A model generated the notes under the pieces. The model saw nothing but the letters and a program-made list of their open reading frames with translations, made no database searches and was not told where the DNA came from. A DNA stretch of 30,248 bases from an uncultured Eubacteriales bacterium (GTDB lineage: Bacteria; Bacillota; Clostridia; Christensenellales; Aristaeellaceae). The stretch is taken from positions 1 through 30,248 of the forward strand of contig USCR01000010.1 of assembly GCA_900553295.1 (NCBI GenBank). The letters run 5' to 3'. The position numbers were made by a program, and so were the translations under genes. Positions 30,171-30,248 of this stretch are shown here, piece by piece (within the stretch, counting starts at the first letter, position 1; each line of letters opens with the position of its first letter).

Positions 30171-30231
30171 AAAAACAAGAAACGACGCCAGCAAGAACGA
30201 AACGAATTTTCCCCGTAAATAGCGTGAGCCG

Positions 30232-30248
30232 GGAATCCATCGGATTCC
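30232..30248 (+). terminator. Hairpin at the window edge, likely start of a terminator
   Basis: GGAATCC (30232-30238), loop ATC, GGATTCC (30242-30248), a perfect 7-bp stem 62 bases after the binding-protein stop. The T-tract, if any, is beyond the window. The 30171-30231 stretch has no gene. Confidence 0.45.

Noticed and set aside
28503..30194. Very long open frame (563 codons) antisense to the LplA-type gene
   Set aside because: It mirrors codon bias of the real gene, has a repetitive Val/Ala/Gly-rich product and no RBS. Similar antisense frames over GH29, GH127, GH43 and GH51 were dismissed for the same reason.
1..30248. tRNA genes, CRISPR arrays, insertion sequences, prophage or toxin-antitoxin genes
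   Set aside because: None of the expected motifs (cloverleaf arms, regular repeats, transposase signatures) was seen on either strand.

Overview
The window looks like a chromosomal segment of a GC-rich member of the Clostridia (Bacillota), probably a fermentative gut-type anaerobe. The evidence is the glnA-ANTAR regulator pair, the recJ-relA-dtd block, strong AGGAGG ribosome binding sites, consensus sigma-A promoters, YesM/YesN and LplB/YtcP/LplA families, and an ECF sigma/anti-sigma pair. A Christensenellales- or Oscillospirales-like lineage is a guess from protein style. No tRNA, rRNA, CRISPR array, transposase or prophage gene was seen.

Layout. (1) 1-4251, plus strand: the 3' end of glutamine synthetase, an ANTAR RNA-binding regulator, and a three-gene ABC importer of the TrpXYZ-like (COG2984/4120/1101) type. 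(2) 4264-6112: a terminator, then a gene fusing DUF134 to a NifX/NafY-like domain behind a promoter whose -35 box lies inside a perfect 26-bp palindrome. It converges on a secreted phosphodiester-glycosidase-like protein across a bidirectional terminator. (3) 6142-12407, plus strand: recJ, a bifunctional (p)ppGpp synthetase/hydrolase, dtd, and a radical SAM protein of unknown function. (4) 12467-23400, all minus strand: alpha-L-fucosidase (GH29), alpha-L-rhamnosidase (GH78), a 422-bp structured spacer, an ECF sigma factor with an overlapping membrane anti-sigma-like gene, then a tight operon of GH51, GH43-like and GH127 arabinosidases. (5) 23567-30170: a YesM-type histidine kinase, a YesN-type response regulator that converges on it with a 37-bp 3' overlap, and a permease-permease-binding protein importer.

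How it works together. Regions 4 and 5 form a Gram-positive plant-glycan utilization locus. All five glycosidases lack signal peptides, so oligosaccharides rich in arabinofuranose (with rhamnose and fucose) are probably imported by the LplB/YtcP/LplA-type transporter and trimmed in the cytoplasm. The importer has no ATPase here, as is usual for its class, so a shared MsmX-like ATPase elsewhere is expected. The kinase would sense extracellular glycan and the AraC-type regulator would activate transcription.

The most informative new signal is a 26-bp element (23 of 26 identities) found just upstream of the -35 box of both the arabinosidase operon (minus strand, 23493-23518) and the importer operon (plus strand, 26520-26545). 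It is a strong candidate for the binding site of the YesN-like regulator and links the two operons into one regulon. All functional calls rest on reading the sequence and recalled family motifs; no database search was run.
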